From Pagrus major (lineage: Eukaryota; Chordata; Actinopteri; Spariformes; Sparidae), in the NCBI RefSeq assembly GCF_040436345.1, contig NC_133230.1:16750197-16814196 (forward strand): a stretch of 64,000 nucleotides of DNA. The letters are read 5' to 3'. Position 1 is the first letter of the stretch; each line of letters starts with the position of its first letter. The notes below the pieces were generated by a model. That model worked only from the letters and a program-made list of their open reading frames with translations. It did no database searches and was not told the origin of the DNA. The position numbers were made by a program, and so were the translations under genes. This document shows, piece after piece, positions 50,331 to 63,214 of this stretch.

Positions 50331-53154
50331 TTTGCTGAATTTCTTGCAAAAATGTTGGACAACAGAAAGTGAATGCGTCTGCAAACAACTTTGCAAGAAT
50401 GGCTTTGGAGTGATTGAACCAACTGAAATGTACTGCGGTCCATCCTGTGAGCCGTCACTGAAGAGTCTGAACAATGTTAAGAGAGGAGATTGCACTGTCA
50501 GTGTTTAAAAGCATCACCGAAGAGCACAGCTTTCTGTCTTTGTAGACTAAAGAGAGATCCACCAATCATTCTCAAGTATTAGAAAGTTTTCAAGCTGAGC
50601 TTGGGATTCATTATGACTAATCTGTTCCCAGTTTAATATCAGTCCTTGCACAATCAAGGCAGAGACGTATTTTCTGGATTTCGACTGGATTGGAATTTTA
50701 TTGTCATAGATAGCAAAATTGCAATATTATTGGTTCTGTTAAAACTGCAATTTCATCACATTTTTTAAGCAATATAATTGAACTAGGTATTGCAGGATGA
50801 TCATTCCAACTTTAAGTAAATTCAGGGGGTGTAATTGTACAAGCTAGATGTGTCAACATGCTTAAAATTTACTGCAAATGGTTCATGTATCATCGCCTGT
50901 TTGAGGTGATGGGGTATCAGGTGGCTCCATTTATATGGACCTAATTATCTGTCTGACTTTTATAGCATTATACTGTCTCTGCTCGTCTACATGTCTGACC
51001 ATCTTAAAGCCCTAAAATTAAGCTAAATGGATTCAAGCTATGTGGAGGTTTACTGTCTCTAAAATCTTTGTGTCATATGGCCTCGTAAGAAAAGAAAAAC
51101 ACATTGTAAAGTGCACAGAGAGGCACTAGGTTTCAATGATATAACTCCACAACCCCATATTCCCCACATGGGTACCAGCTGTCTTATCTCAACCTACTAT
51201 AATGACACACATGTGCCTAGTTAATATGGACCCATCTATCTGTCCTGCTGCTCCCTATCCACCTCTCTCCTGGTGTAGATTTTGTTTGTCTACCTAAGAT
51301 TTCAGCCAATTATTGCAAATATGACCAGTGTATTTACAAAATTTTGATAAAGGTATGATGTCCCATTTTTAGAGCCCAAAGTGTTGCCTGTGTTTCATCA
51401 CCACGAGCTCAGGGTTATGGCAATGATGTGTGATGATGATTCCCGTTGGACCAGTCCTTTTTTTTGATTTCCCAAGGTCCGCAAATAGGTCAGAGGTCAG
51501 GGTCACACATCAAAGTCTTGCTCCAGGACACTATCACTCACAGTGAACTGAACTGTAGTTCCTGTCGGTTTTGAGAGTTAGCACTTACCTGCCAAATGAG
51601 TTCAGATCTAAATGTAGACTTGTCTTTCATCTCGTCTGTTTGTCTGCCTCGCCTGATAAAAGAGAAATTACATAAAATAATTCTTGGGGTGCAGAAGATC
51701 ATCTTGAGGGTATCAGGTGCTTTGTGTGGCCCTATCCTAATGAGCCACATGTGACCAGTTAAAAAGGACCCATCTGATCTGCCCATTCGCCTCATTACCA
51801 CCCAATACATATTAATGTCCAGAGTCACATCTTATACATACAACATACATATTCATAGCACACATGCAGGGTCATATATGTATCTTAATGACATGGACAT
51901 AGCTGGTTTACTGGTGATATTTGCTTCTTTTCTTCTTTGTTTTGTTTGATTGTGGCCAGCTGTGCACTGCCCTTTTTGCTTTTATTGTATTTTATGTCAT
52001 CATGCCCCGCACTGTTCACATGGTAATGCATGGGGTTACGCTGAATTACATTACATGCCTTCTTGAAATAAAGTAGTGTACTTGTGAGGATGTAATATCA
52101 AAAAAGTTAATATTTTTCCACCTTCATATTCCTGTATTTGAGGTTTATTTAGAGGCCTGGAATTATAAAATAGATCCAGTATTTAGCTAATTAATAATAA
52201 CAAAAATTAATAATAAACTCAGAATAGCTTTAAGAGTTTGCCTACATTAGTCCTACATAGAGTTGCTTTAATTGTCCACCTTAAAGCGTGCACACTGGCC
52301 TGCCTCACCTTTCTGTTTCTCTCTCCTCGCTGTATTTCTCTCGTTTCTGATTTCTCTCTACAAGCAACATTATCTGCTTTCTTCATCAGCAGCAAGTTTT
52401 ATAAAGTTGACCAAAAAACATGCCTCATGTTTAGAATCTTGTCACCTGTGATTCTGTTTACATGACAGCGTGAGCCGCATGTGGAGGAAGCTTGTTGTTA
52501 ATTATGTAGCCAATCAAAACCAATGTTATTCTCCTATTAAAAAGGAGAGTTCGCATCACAATCAGTGTGTTTACAGGAGCTATTTGATAAACAGAGAGCG
52601 TGTCTCTTTATGTCTGCAGAGCATGTGTGATCGACAGTAGACGGAAGAGAAATAGCAGAGATTTTCACCTGTGTACTTGATCACGGATGGCGTCGTTTGG
52701 AACGGATAAAAAAAAATAAAAGTAGCCTATAAAATATACGTGGGCGGCTGTTAATATACCTGGTATAATAAAGTGTATTTATGGGAAACACTGCACCCAA
52801 TGGTTATATTTAAAGACTGTACAGGTATAGATGGAAAACAGCCCTACGAACATCTCTGAAGAACTTTGTGCTTGTTTATCCTTGTGTGTCTACGTGTTAC
52901 AGCCTTCAGACAGCTCTCACCACCAACATCATTAAAACAACAAAAATGAGGGAATATCTTTTGTGAAAAATGCATTCACCCCTCCAGTACACTTAGAATC
53001 AGCAGAAGGAGACTGTCCTCCCAAGTAAAACTGCAGCACCTGTTCAGCTTCGAGGACCGCTTTGTTGTAGGGAGAAGGTCGGGGTGGCCGGTTAACACAA
53101 GTGGTGACTTACACATGAGCTCTGTTGCCTTATGCTTCCTCAGAAATATAGTTT
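50331..53154. other. Intergenic, nothing recognised
   Basis: AT-rich unique DNA. No exon, RNA gene or defined repeat was identified. Confidence 0.5.
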
Positions 53155-53250
53155 TCTAATGATCCTTCATTATGTCGCACAAGTAATTTTCGTCCTTAAA
53201 CCTAACAAAACCTTAACCTAACTATAGCACCTGCACTTCAGAAAATAGTC
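53155..53250 (-). mobile_element. Possible family A fragment, reversed, next to copy 3
   Basis: CCTTAAACCTAACAAAACCT is like the reversed family A core. It sits about 80 bp before copy 3 in opposite orientation. Weak match. Confidence 0.3.
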
Positions 53251-53329
53251 ATTTGAGTCTACTCTATTCTGTCATTTAATGTTTTATGGTTTTAAAAGCC
53301 ACTGAAGGCTGCAGCCCCAAGGATGGCAA

Positions 53330-53745
53330 TGTATGTTTCTGCAAACCACAGATGTTTTGAAATTTATGCTTTTTTTAGGGTCAATTTTCAATATTATATC
53401 TAGTGACAATGCTGTGCTTATAGTCTGTTCAGGTTTAGGCACAAAATACGTTTTTCTATCACCAAAAACACAGCTGGAAATACCACAGGTATCTAAAAAT
53501 ATCCAGTGATTTCACAAATGTTGAAACACAGTAAAGAACAGCAGTCACTGTCTTAGCAGCCTTCTTGCCTGTAACTCCACTACCAGATCAGGTCATAAAC
53601 ATATAATGCGGACGTGATATGGCACGTATTGTGGAAATGTCAATATGGTACATATGACATGTACAAATGCGAACATATCAGTGGTTTGCAGAAACGTTAA
53701 CTGCCAACAATTCATGCAGGAGACTGGGCTGCACTGAAAACCAAT
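53330..53745 (+). mobile_element. Foldback family A, copy 3 (internal deletion)
   Basis: Starts ATGTTTCTGCAAACCACAGA and ends AGTGGTTTGCAGAAACGTTA followed by CTGCCAAC; these ends are clear inverted repeats. The interior is about 130 bp shorter than copy 1, with the GTTAGGTTTGGGCAC-type core kept. Confidence 0.65.
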
Positions 53746-54351
53746 TCAATTGGAATCATTTGGAAAGCAATGACAAAAGACATGGTTGTCACCTCTGTGT
53801 TACATCATATCAACATGAACTGCCTCACTATCAAGTACTGCAAGTGCTAGACAAGCAGGTGCATAATTAGAATGAAAAGGTGTGTCTTAAGGTTTTTTCC
53901 CAATGGGTCTCATTTAAAGACAACAAAACTAACATAGTAAATTGGTGAAATCAAAGTCAGGGTCATCCATCACTACCTTTATCTATCCAGTGTGACAGTT
54001 ATGTTACTGTGAGCTGCTTCTCTCTCTCTCTCTCTCCTTACATTCAATACCCTGTTTGACCTTCCATTTGTCCTCTATAAGTGGTTTGTCTCTTTATTTT
54101 CCTCCGTTTCGCTCTCTCTCTTTGTTTTTCTGTCTGTCTTTCCCCCACCTTCTGTTTTTTCTCCTCCCTCCTGCTCTGTATCCCTCTCTGTCAGTTTTTG
54201 TTTACAAACCCTTTCATCTGGATATTGCTTTATATGTAAAACCCTTCTATTTGAATGGAGTTTTATTTAAAACCCTGTCATTTAAATAGCTCCTTAAAAG
54301 ACAGAGGAATGAAAAGTCAACAAGGACCCTTCGATTGTGTCTCCTGACAGG

Positions 54352-54406
54352 ACACACACACGCACACGCACACGCACACGCACGCACACACACACACACA
54401 CACACA
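54352..54406. repeat. (CA)n with GCAC variants
   Basis: CA repeat in which CG steps recur in its first half. Confidence 0.88.
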
Positions 54407-55664
54407 TGCTCGCACACCGCCTGCCTGTCTACATGCATCTGAGTCTATTATTATGCTAATGGTTCTCCAGTCTCCACATGTCCCCACAGCCTCTGCACAC
54501 AATCTAACACACACACACACACACCCACACACACACCCACACAGATATATTTCGCTGAGCTCAGCAGTATAGCCATACTCGCAGGCTCGCAGGAAAAATA
54601 ATGAGGAGTGGACAATTTCACCATCATAGAAATGGACCAGATAGAATTGGTATTTCCTGGTGTGTCATCGATCGGTAGAGAACAACAAGCGGTGAGAGAA
54701 TCACGCTCAACCACCACTGACATATACCTTTCAATTTCTGCCTTGTTGTGCTTTTCTGCATTTGTCTCTCTGCAGTCAAGAAACTGTTATTTAAAAGCTG
54801 AAAAGGTTTTCATGGGACTCTGTTAATTTAATCTGTTCATCAACAATTATAGGCTATAAAATATAGATGTCATGCCTGTAGTTCAAGTCAAAAAATATCT
54901 GCTTTAAAGCAGAATTAGGTGATTTTTGACCACTAGGGGGTAGAAAGGGTCCAAAACAAGCACTGCTTGCCTGACTCTGCCGATCAAATGCCCGATCTGA
55001 GAAGTGCATGCACAAGTGCATCCACCATCTTTGATAGCGAGATTTGGCAACACCACTTGGACAAACCGCATATTTGGAGGAATTGTCTTATAGTTTCCTT
55101 GCCAATAAAGCCCCTTTGAATTGGATTTAATAAAAAAAAGATTCTATGCTATAAGAGGCAACCATGCTCTGCCATCCAAAATAATAATTCGCAAATGTAA
55201 TCACAATGATAAACTAACATGGAAAATTTCCAGTTTTACTACGGTTATGTGTGTATTAAGTGTTGTTGCCTGTTAACTGTTTAAGACTTCAGATTCTGCA
55301 GCTAGACACTCAAAAAATTAGCTAAAAACAACTTAAAGCTGCATGGATGGATGCAGGGTTGATCATTGAATCTCAGTGGGCTCTGTAGTACATGCAATCC
55401 CTTTGACCTTACACAGGAAAAAACAGCATTTAAAATAGGGCATGTGCAACTCAAAATCAACTTCAAATGAAAATGTGATCTATTGATCCCATTTAAGAAA
55501 CTCCCTTTGCTTTTGGAGCCTTTTTAAAGCCTCCAACTACATGTTCAAACAGCGTTCATGCTGTTAGCCCCCTTAGCTTATAATATTACAGTCCATCTGA
55601 GAGTGCATCAACGCATAAATACAGCTGAGATGGTAAGTGATGACCAGAGAGAAAGCACTTCACT

Positions 55665-55719
55665 ACACACACACACACACACACACAGACACAGACACAC
55701 ACACACACACACACACACA
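55665..55719. repeat. (CA)n microsatellite
   Basis: CA tract broken by two CAGA steps. Confidence 0.9.
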
Positions 55720-58187
55720 TAAGTTTTAAAAAAAGACGCACTCACACTCATAGACAGACTCTCTCAAACATTTATCAATGAACTATAAAAATAGGTTAAC
55801 GCCAAGGACCTCAGTGAATAGAACTTACATAAACGCACACGTCACTGAATTACATCACATCATCCTGCCTGCCTGTATGTGTATGAATGGGGGTAGGGCT
55901 TTGTATGAGTGTGTGTGTGTATGTGTGTGTGTGTGTGAGAGAGAGAGAGTTGCTGTCTACTGGCTGGAGGGAGACGCCTGTTTGCTTGAGTGTGTAAACA
56001 CCAAAACAGTGCATCATCACTCTGCTCCATGTCTCCGTCCTCCGTCACACAAACATACACAAATGAGCTTTGTGTGACGTCCTGTGAAGCTCCGACATTG
56101 TCTCTGTGAGAGACCATTCAGTAAAAACACCTCAGTTACATTAACTTAACTCACTGGCTAATGCTGAGTCTGGATTTACGCACAGAAGATCTGATTGGCC
56201 CAGGGGGAGAGCAGATTTGCATAAAGGGAACTCAATTGGTCGACTGCAGTGTAAAATCATTGACCTGTGTTCAGTGCCACAAGAAGTTGGTTTTCAGTGG
56301 TTGATCTGATGGTTCTCGGAAAGGCTAAAATCATGCAGGTGGGAGGGTGATTTTTTTTCCCTGTTAACCAATAGTTCGTCGGCCAGGGTAATACACCTTT
56401 TCATTTACAGGAGCAGTTTTTGGTTCTGGTCCGATGCAAAGTTGTGCTTTCAAAAAATAATTGAATCTTTTCATCTACTTTGTATCTCTTGGTCGGTGGC
56501 TTTACTAACATGTTTAATTATTGTTCATCTACAATTATGAACAGAATATTAATATCATGTCAAAGGCGTCTAGACTATGTGTTGCAAGGGATAGCTAATG
56601 AAGTTAGCATGCTAACAAGCTAGCCCCTACCCATGTTGGACCACAAGAGGTGATAGTCCGACAGTAAACAACACCTACAATCCCCCCGTGTTCTGAGCTC
56701 CAAGTGCGGGCAGAGTCAGCTAATACTGCATTGCTAACTGAGCTAAAGGCAGCTACAGTTAGCAGCAGTTAGTGGCTACTACGGTGCATAGGTGTAGCGG
56801 TGCTGGAGTGCATGGGAGTGCCGCCAACTGCCACTTTCTTTCTCCAAGTGAGGAAATAAAATGTTTACCACCCCAAAAACGACGGTCAAAGATATCATAT
56901 TGACATTTAAGGTGTGCTGATTGATTCATGTCACCTCACACTTTGGGTTACATGCGAGACAATGTTTCACCTTAAAAGATGCCGTAAAAGAACTATTTTT
57001 CCCTCCCCAGTTTAAAGCTAGATACATTAACCACTAATAACAAAAAGCCAGCAAAACATCCTTTTATTCTTTGAAACAGCTGTTGAAGTTGACAAAATAA
57101 CGATAAAAAATGTACTTAATGTATCTTTGTGTGTGCATGCCGGCATGTGTGTCACTAGTACGTGTCTTAGGTGACAAACAAATATGCAAAAATTGTAACT
57201 GAATTTTGGAATATTGCCGAAAATGAGCTCTGTGGCAAATGCAAGTTTATGATACTTACACGTTTTGTTCAGCGAGATAATCTAAACAGATGGACACCAT
57301 TTTTGTGACTTTTAAAGGGTAAATTAAATTGCTAGAAGTAAAAAGCTAGTGTTAGGCTAGAAACTATACATTGCGGTTGCGTGACTTAAACATCACCACC
57401 ACTAGACGTCTTACTACACAATTACTATACAGGTTTTCTATAAACTGATCAATCGACAAGTTGTAAAGTTAGTTAGAGAAGTTTGTAACCAAAGTCCACC
57501 TGTAAAGACGGACTAGTGAGTAAATGATATCTCGGTGTTTCGGTGTGTTCATGTTTAATGTCCATGACAACCTCTGTAGTCTCATTTAGCTCCTTGTTAG
57601 CAACCGCCGTTCTTAAGACACATAAGCACTTCACAAATAAATCGTGGGACATTTAATGATGTATTTTATGTCGTAGAACAAAACCTGTAAATATCTTAAG
57701 CCTGTGGTAACCACAGACCTTATTTCAGGCAATTTAAAAAACCCATTGATTTTGAGACGAGGGAACCGGATGTGCAAAAATGCCAACTGATCTCCGGGTT
57801 TTAGGACTACAAACTACACCACTCTATTTGTTTGGAGTATTAAAGCCTGATACTGGAAATTGAATACTGATTACATTATTCTTGATGTACTTGTTTACAT
57901 CTAATTTATCATTCGCTGTGTGCATCATTCCTACAGGGATCTGTTTGGGAACCCCCCCCAAAAAACTCCAGCTTGCTTTTAAATTTCATTGCCATAAAAA
58001 AAAAATCAGCGTGAGCGCGCACTTAAAACTACCTCATTAAATCCCTGCCCGGCCATCACCGCGCGCCGCTGCTGGTCCCACAAGACAAGATGCTCTTTTT
58101 TTTCTTCTTCTTCTTCTTCTGATGAATAAAATGAAGCACTTCCAGCCCCCCACCCCCCATCTCCCTCCCTCTCTCTCTCTCGCGCCC

Positions 58188-58193
58188 TATAAA
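58188..58193 (+). promoter_or_regulatory. TATA box of scrt1 (candidate)
   Basis: TATAAA in the context CGCCCTATAAAGCCGC, followed about 25-30 bases later by GTGCATCAGAAC, a plausible initiator. The surrounding DNA is locally GC- and CpG-richer than the desert. It lies 1.13 kb before the scrt1 start codon. Confidence 0.5.
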
Positions 58194-58607
58194 GCCGCAA
58201 CAGCTGATCTCGTGCATCAGAACGAGCCGCAGCTCCGCACGCGCCGAGGAGAGGAGACGAGAGAGGAGAGGAGGAGAGAGAGAGTGAGAGAGAGAGGAGC
58301 TGTTCTGGTCTTCCAACGCCGTTTTTCTGAGCAATATTTTTAAAGGAACTGTGAGGACATTTTGGCTGTTTCTAGAGAAGCTGAAGGCGTTTTCTGGAGT
58401 GAACGGTCGTCTTTTTTTGGGTCTTTTTTTGTCTTTTAGCACCCCGTCAACCATCGTTTTCTCGTCACCGTTTCATCTCGTTAACTCTGCACTTCTTTCC
58501 GGTACACTTAACGGTTTGTTTTCGACCAAAATACCCAGATTGAGTTGACTCACCTGCTTGGGAATTTCCACCGGAGTGTGTTTCGCTTCGAGCTGAGGCA
58601 TTTTCAA

Positions 58608-58608
<1 letters not shown>

Positions 58609-58638
<30 letters not shown>

Positions 58639-58669
58639 CTTCTTCTTCTTCTTCTTCTTCTTCTTCTTC
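58609..58669. repeat. (CTT)n trinucleotide microsatellite
   Basis: About 20 CTT units inside the inferred scrt1 leader. Poly-Ser or poly-Glu/Lys/Arg frames across it are artefacts. Confidence 0.95.
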
Positions 58670-59100
58670 CTTTCTCCTTTCCCTGTGTGTGGTTGACTGT
58701 GGCACGCGGAGAAGCGGGGAGCTGTCCGCGTGCTGAAACCGCGAAACCGGCAAAAAAAGGGGGCACGCGACGAACTGTCCCGGGAGCTGTCCGCGTGCTG
58801 AAGACCAGAGGTTTGGAACGCTCGCTCCAGCGGTCGTCTTTTGTTTTTTGAAGCGACGGAAGGAAACAAACAAACAAACAAATAAACAAGAAGAAGGTGG
58901 CGTATACTTTCCCCACCTTCCGTGTCAAAGGCGCAACATCCAAAACAGGAATTGATTTATTTTATTTTTTTATTTTGGACCTTTCAGAGCTCCACAGGTC
59001 TTCCACTGCCGAGTTGTCGGACTATTTTTTCTCCGCAAGGACCCTAAAAAAAAAAAATCTCACTCTATTTGACAAATCTGAACAAAGATTAATATTAGGT

Positions 59101-59127
59101 ATGGGACGTATTAGGACCGATCTTTAA
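59101..59127 (+). CDS. uORF 1 in the scrt1 leader
   Basis: ATG to TAA, eight codons (MGRIRTDL), ending 193 bases before the scrt1 ATG. A short uORF that could dampen translation; the effect is inference. Confidence 0.35.
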   Translation: MGRIRTDL

Positions 59128-59133
59128 AAAGAC

Positions 59134-59190
59134 ATGTCTCCTTTCCACTTTCGAGGCTGTTTGTTCGGAGGAAGCACCTTTAGTAGCTGA
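59134..59190 (+). CDS. uORF 2 in the scrt1 leader
   Basis: ATG to TGA, 18 codons (MSPFHFRGCLFGGSTFSS). It is the last upstream ATG; no other ATG occurs between it and the scrt1 start. Confidence 0.35.
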   Translation: MSPFHFRGCLFGGSTFSS

Positions 59191-59320
59191 AACCAGTCAG
59201 GGAGAACGTCCTAGTTAAAACATCAGAGTTTCACCTACAGGTTTTGGTCAACTTTGCAGCGAAGACTGAAGAGAGAGTGTGTGTTTATTGTTTAAGTGCA
59301 GGACCAACTACTGTCCCATC

Positions 59321-59444
59321 ATGCCTCGCTCTTTCTTGGTGAAGAAAGTGAAACTGGACGATTTCTCGGCTGCAGAGCTGGAGAGCTCATATGGCCACAG
59401 CAGAAGAGAGGAACTCAGTCTGCGATTCCACCACCATGACAAAG
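59321..59444 (+). CDS. scrt1: scrt1 (scratch1) coding exon 1: SNAG domain
   Basis: Scratch proteins are Snail-superfamily C2H2 zinc-finger repressors of neurons; they bind E-box DNA, and the SNAG domain recruits LSD1/CoREST-type corepressors. This exon codes 41 residues plus one base, opening MPRSFLVKKVKLDDFSAAEL, nearly identical to human SCRT1 (MPRSFLVKKVKLDAFSSADL), and ending HHHDKG across the splice, as human has LHDKG. Donor AAAG|GTTAGA, phase 1. The ATG is fixed by the SNAG motif, which must be N-terminal. The exon with the five zinc fingers lies beyond 64000. SCRT1 is favoured over SCRT2 or Snail by the residues after position 10; which teleost duplicate (a or b) this is cannot be told. 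Confidence 0.93.
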
Positions 59445-59457
59445 GTTAGACACCCTC

Positions 59458-59460
<3 letters not shown>

Positions 59461-59521
<61 letters not shown>

Positions 59522-59540
59522 ACACAACCACACACACACA
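59461..59540. repeat. (CA)n microsatellite beside the scrt1 donor
   Basis: Begins 16 bases after the exon 1 donor; about 55 bp of pure CA, then a CAGACA and a CAACCA break. Confidence 0.93.
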
Positions 59541-61990
59541 ATATCTACCATACATCCAGCGTCGAGGCTATTTCTTTATCCCCTGATTCAAAGCATTAGT
59601 CATGACTGTTTCAGGAGGATGAGGAAACAGGAATTACAGGGTCAAACTCCGGTCACAACCTAAAAATATACCAATCACAGGCATTGAAATTCCCCTTTTC
59701 TTGCAAAGATTATTTCCATGAAACAGTATTATGTGGAGAAAGAGATCAGAGAGATGGCAGGAAATGAGAAAATCTACGGTTTGAGTAACCTTCTCTGAAC
59801 CCCACATGCTCAGGGCTGTAAAAGACAAATATTGTTGAAGTGACACACTGACGCTTTTCAGAGGCAGGTCAGACGTCAGGTCTTTCTCCAAGGTTCCTCA
59901 TCAGGGTGGATTCTTGATGACTCAGTGGTTAAACAAACTCAATCTATATGTGATATATACACCTCCTTGAATAGGTTTTTTAGAATTAGAAAATACATTT
60001 AAGATATAAAACATGTATGAAATGTATCAAAACGTGTGAATTTCTGAATGAAACTGCGTGAAATGTGAATTTTTGGCAAGGGCAGGCTCCCCGATCAAAT
60101 TCCATGTTTCATGTTGTGCCAGCGACTTCATTAGTCTTTCCAATTTGACTGTAAATTTAGTATTTTGGCTTTCTCACATGAATTTTTAGAGCAAGAACTC
60201 CTGTTTGTCATCTTTGTAGCTTTTATATCTTACCCTGCTACTTAGATACACAATATAGCAAACTCATAATCGACTTGCTTACGTTAACAAGCCAAGTCGG
60301 AAAAGATAGAAGACAGCCGATAAGCAACAGGGTGCCGGAGAGCTGAGATTTTTGCTGAGAACCATGAGAAATGATTATGCTGATGCATTATGTCACCAGC
60401 ACACAGGCAGTGGGGTTCTCTGTTGTTCTGTTGCCCAGTAAATTATTCAAATCAGGTTGTTTCCAGCAGCTGTGAGTCTCTCTCCAAGATCCTGACAATA
60501 TTGCACAGCTACATTGATGCTAAATGGTTCCCACGCACTGTATAATCCTGGATACACAGGCAAAATACAATACAGAGTCAGTGAGAATGGGTCAGACGTT
60601 CAGTGGAAATTTTCAAGTATTGATAAAATACTTTGCCTAGCATTTCTAAACAGAAGCTGACCGTCTTGTAATTGCTCTTATTGGTTGTTTGAAAACCGCA
60701 GAAACAGGAGCCTTGTGCACTTAGGGCTTAGTACTTTAACAAAGCCTTTGTTTAGGTTTAAGCTGCATTAATAATTTAAAATTAACATCTCAGGTCAAAT
60801 TACCAGTGTAAATGGGTTGCTTGCAGTCACAAACCCACCTAACAATTAAATTCATAAAGCTTTTTAGCCTTTTTTATCTCATTGTTTTGATTTATGGCAG
60901 TGTCACTGCTCTCATCACCCCTGTTTTAAGCAGCATGTTAGCGCTGAGACAGACAGTCTGGTTAAGTGACTTGAACTATCTTCCAAAGCAGAGCAAAAAG
61001 GAGAGAAAATATTGCACTTTGTTAGACAAAAACATGACTCCTCTAAGATGATTGTGTTCCCATGTGTCTGCTAAATGTGTTTACACTGAATCACAATGAC
61101 TTTGGCTTTTCTAGTGTCTTCATCTCGGACTTACTGCTATGTTGGGGTAAACTCAAGCTGTCATTTTCTTTAGTTGGTGGCCCGACGGTCTCCAATATAA
61201 CATTAGTAAAAGTGTCATTTTTACAGAGTCGCCGTAGAAATTCTGTGTTGTGCCTGAAGCCAGTCGTTAGTTGATGTTCGCTGACTCCATTTCTAAAATA
61301 AAAGTTAGATACTGTTGCTCTCGCATCCTTTGGACAGGCTTTTATAGGCAGCCCAGAGAGACGAAGAAGCTCTCTTTTTTCACGTCATGTTACAATCCGC
61401 CCACATATGGCCAATAAAAAAGTGATTAATAAATGCATGTAAACTGCTATTAATTATTACATGGAGCCCTTTTAATTAGATATAACGCATCAAACATGCA
61501 TTTCAGATGAATGAGATGTATTCACTTAATTACATTACATTACTTAATTACTTTTACAAGGCAATAATTTGCCAAGGTTGTGTGTCTGTCAGCTTGTTTC
61601 TGCCCCCTAGTGGTGGAAATATGTTTAACGCAGCTTGAAGAACTAGAGGGAAAATTGTGTCTGTCACAGCAGAGGGGGAAGAGTGTAACACTGTTAGTAC
61701 AGCAGGGTGGTTTTCACATTGTACCAAGGTCAAATGTGAGATGAAGAGATCCCAGGTGTTCTGATGACGGTGAGAACTGAGGAACATGCAGCAGCAGCAG
61801 TGCGGCAAACATGTTGAGACTGAGAATGCTTTCCCTTGTTATAAATATAACAAGAGTTTGACTGAAGCAACTGCAGCTTGTTGCACACGCACACAAATGC
61901 ACACACGCACATGAGTGTACACGCACCGCTGTGTTTCTGTCAACTCGGCACATTTCCCAGGCAGCCTGCACAGCTGAGTGCACAGCATTA

Positions 61991-62095
<105 letters not shown>

Positions 62096-62879
62096 GGAGA
62101 TGAAGCAGTCAGTGACCTACAAGTGTCCAAAGCACACAAGTGTGTGTCAGTTACTGCTGGTTTGGATCAAAAATTAAATTGTAGCTTGCAGCTTTTCTCT
62201 CTTCCTCTGTCTGTCTCTCACTGCCTCTCCCTGTCGCTCTTTCTCTTTCTAATTTGCTGTATTTCAAAGATACAGAAAAGAGGGATGGCTTTGGTTTGGC
62301 AGAGTATTTTAATCTTTAATAAGCATTTAGAACAGCTATCAGCTCTAATGCCGCTAAAGTGCTTTGAAATGAATACAGAGTTGACACAGCGAGACACAGA
62401 CGGAGACGGTTGGAGGAGAGACAAAGACAAACAAACAGAGACAGTACGCAGATGTTGAGACGTACAGCAATTACGAGTCACAAAACAGTTTTTTAAAGAG
62501 AGGATACAGAGGAACGGTCATGTTTAATTGGCAGGGATCATGGAGTAAGCTTCTGTGAGAGAAAAACTGTGTTTATACCTTAAAATCTTGCATCCTAAAA
62601 CCAGGGCTAGTTTTATTTCTGTGTTACTGCCTGTCAGTCACATATGCATAACTCATTCTGATCCTTAGTAGCTTTACAGCAGAATATACAAAAACAGCGA
62701 CAGAAGAGGTGACTTGATGAGCAATGAATACTCGAAGGGAATAAAAGTGGATGAGTTTTTTATCTGGCTGCACAAGACGTTCTCATCAGGAGCTGAACTC
62801 AGGTCACTAAGTCAGTCCTGAGTGAGCCTGTCAAACGCACTGGTGTGAGCATTACGCTGTGACAATCAAGAGTAAATAG

Positions 62880-63090
62880 TGGATGTTGCCTTAAATCTAC
62901 ATTCTTTTAATGGCCAGCAGGTTGCGACTCCACTGGTTGCAAAAAGGATACTGCTTGTATGTGTATTCATTTATTACCTCAGCAAACAGTTTCTTAACAA
63001 GTTTATGATCTGGGAAAATATTAGAGGCATTGTCAACGTCAATATTAAACCAACAGTCATGTATAAAGGATCTAAATTTGGCTTCACACT
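62880..63090 (+). repeat. Repeat family C, copy 2
   Basis: GCCTTAAATCTACATTCTTT, AATGGCCAGCAGGTTGCGAC, TTTATTACCTCAGCAAACAG and AAGTTTATGATCTG match copy 1 at 31065 in order; the right-hand part is lost. Confidence 0.58.
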
Positions 63091-63214
63091 GACAAATTAC
63101 ATTCATGCAGGTATTATTAATAACACACTCTGAAAGGAGTCTTTCTGCATGAATACTTTTGATACTTTAAGTACATTTTCTTGAGTTACATTTTGAATGT
63201 AGGACTATTTTAGA

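Larger units (their letters stand above)
53746..58187. other. Intergenic upstream of scrt1
   Basis: CA/GT tracts at 54352-54406, 54507-54541, 55665-55719 and 55907-55955. Octamer ATTTGCAT with nearby ATTGG boxes at 56190-56240. No gene found. Confidence 0.5.
58194..59320 (+). other. scrt1 5' leader (inferred)
   Basis: If transcription starts near 58220, the unspliced leader is about 1.1 kb. It contains a GA-rich tract (58252-58297), a (CTT)n tract (58609-58669), two related GGGAGCTGTCCGCGTGCTGA segments (near 58716 and 58781), and two uORFs. An intron inside it is possible, since CACCTACAG near 59239 looks like an acceptor. Confidence 0.45.

Noticed and set aside
58465..58943. Frames with poly-Lys, poly-Arg or poly-Glu near the scrt1 leader
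   Set aside because: They come from the (CTT)n tract read in different frames on the minus strand; no splice or family support.
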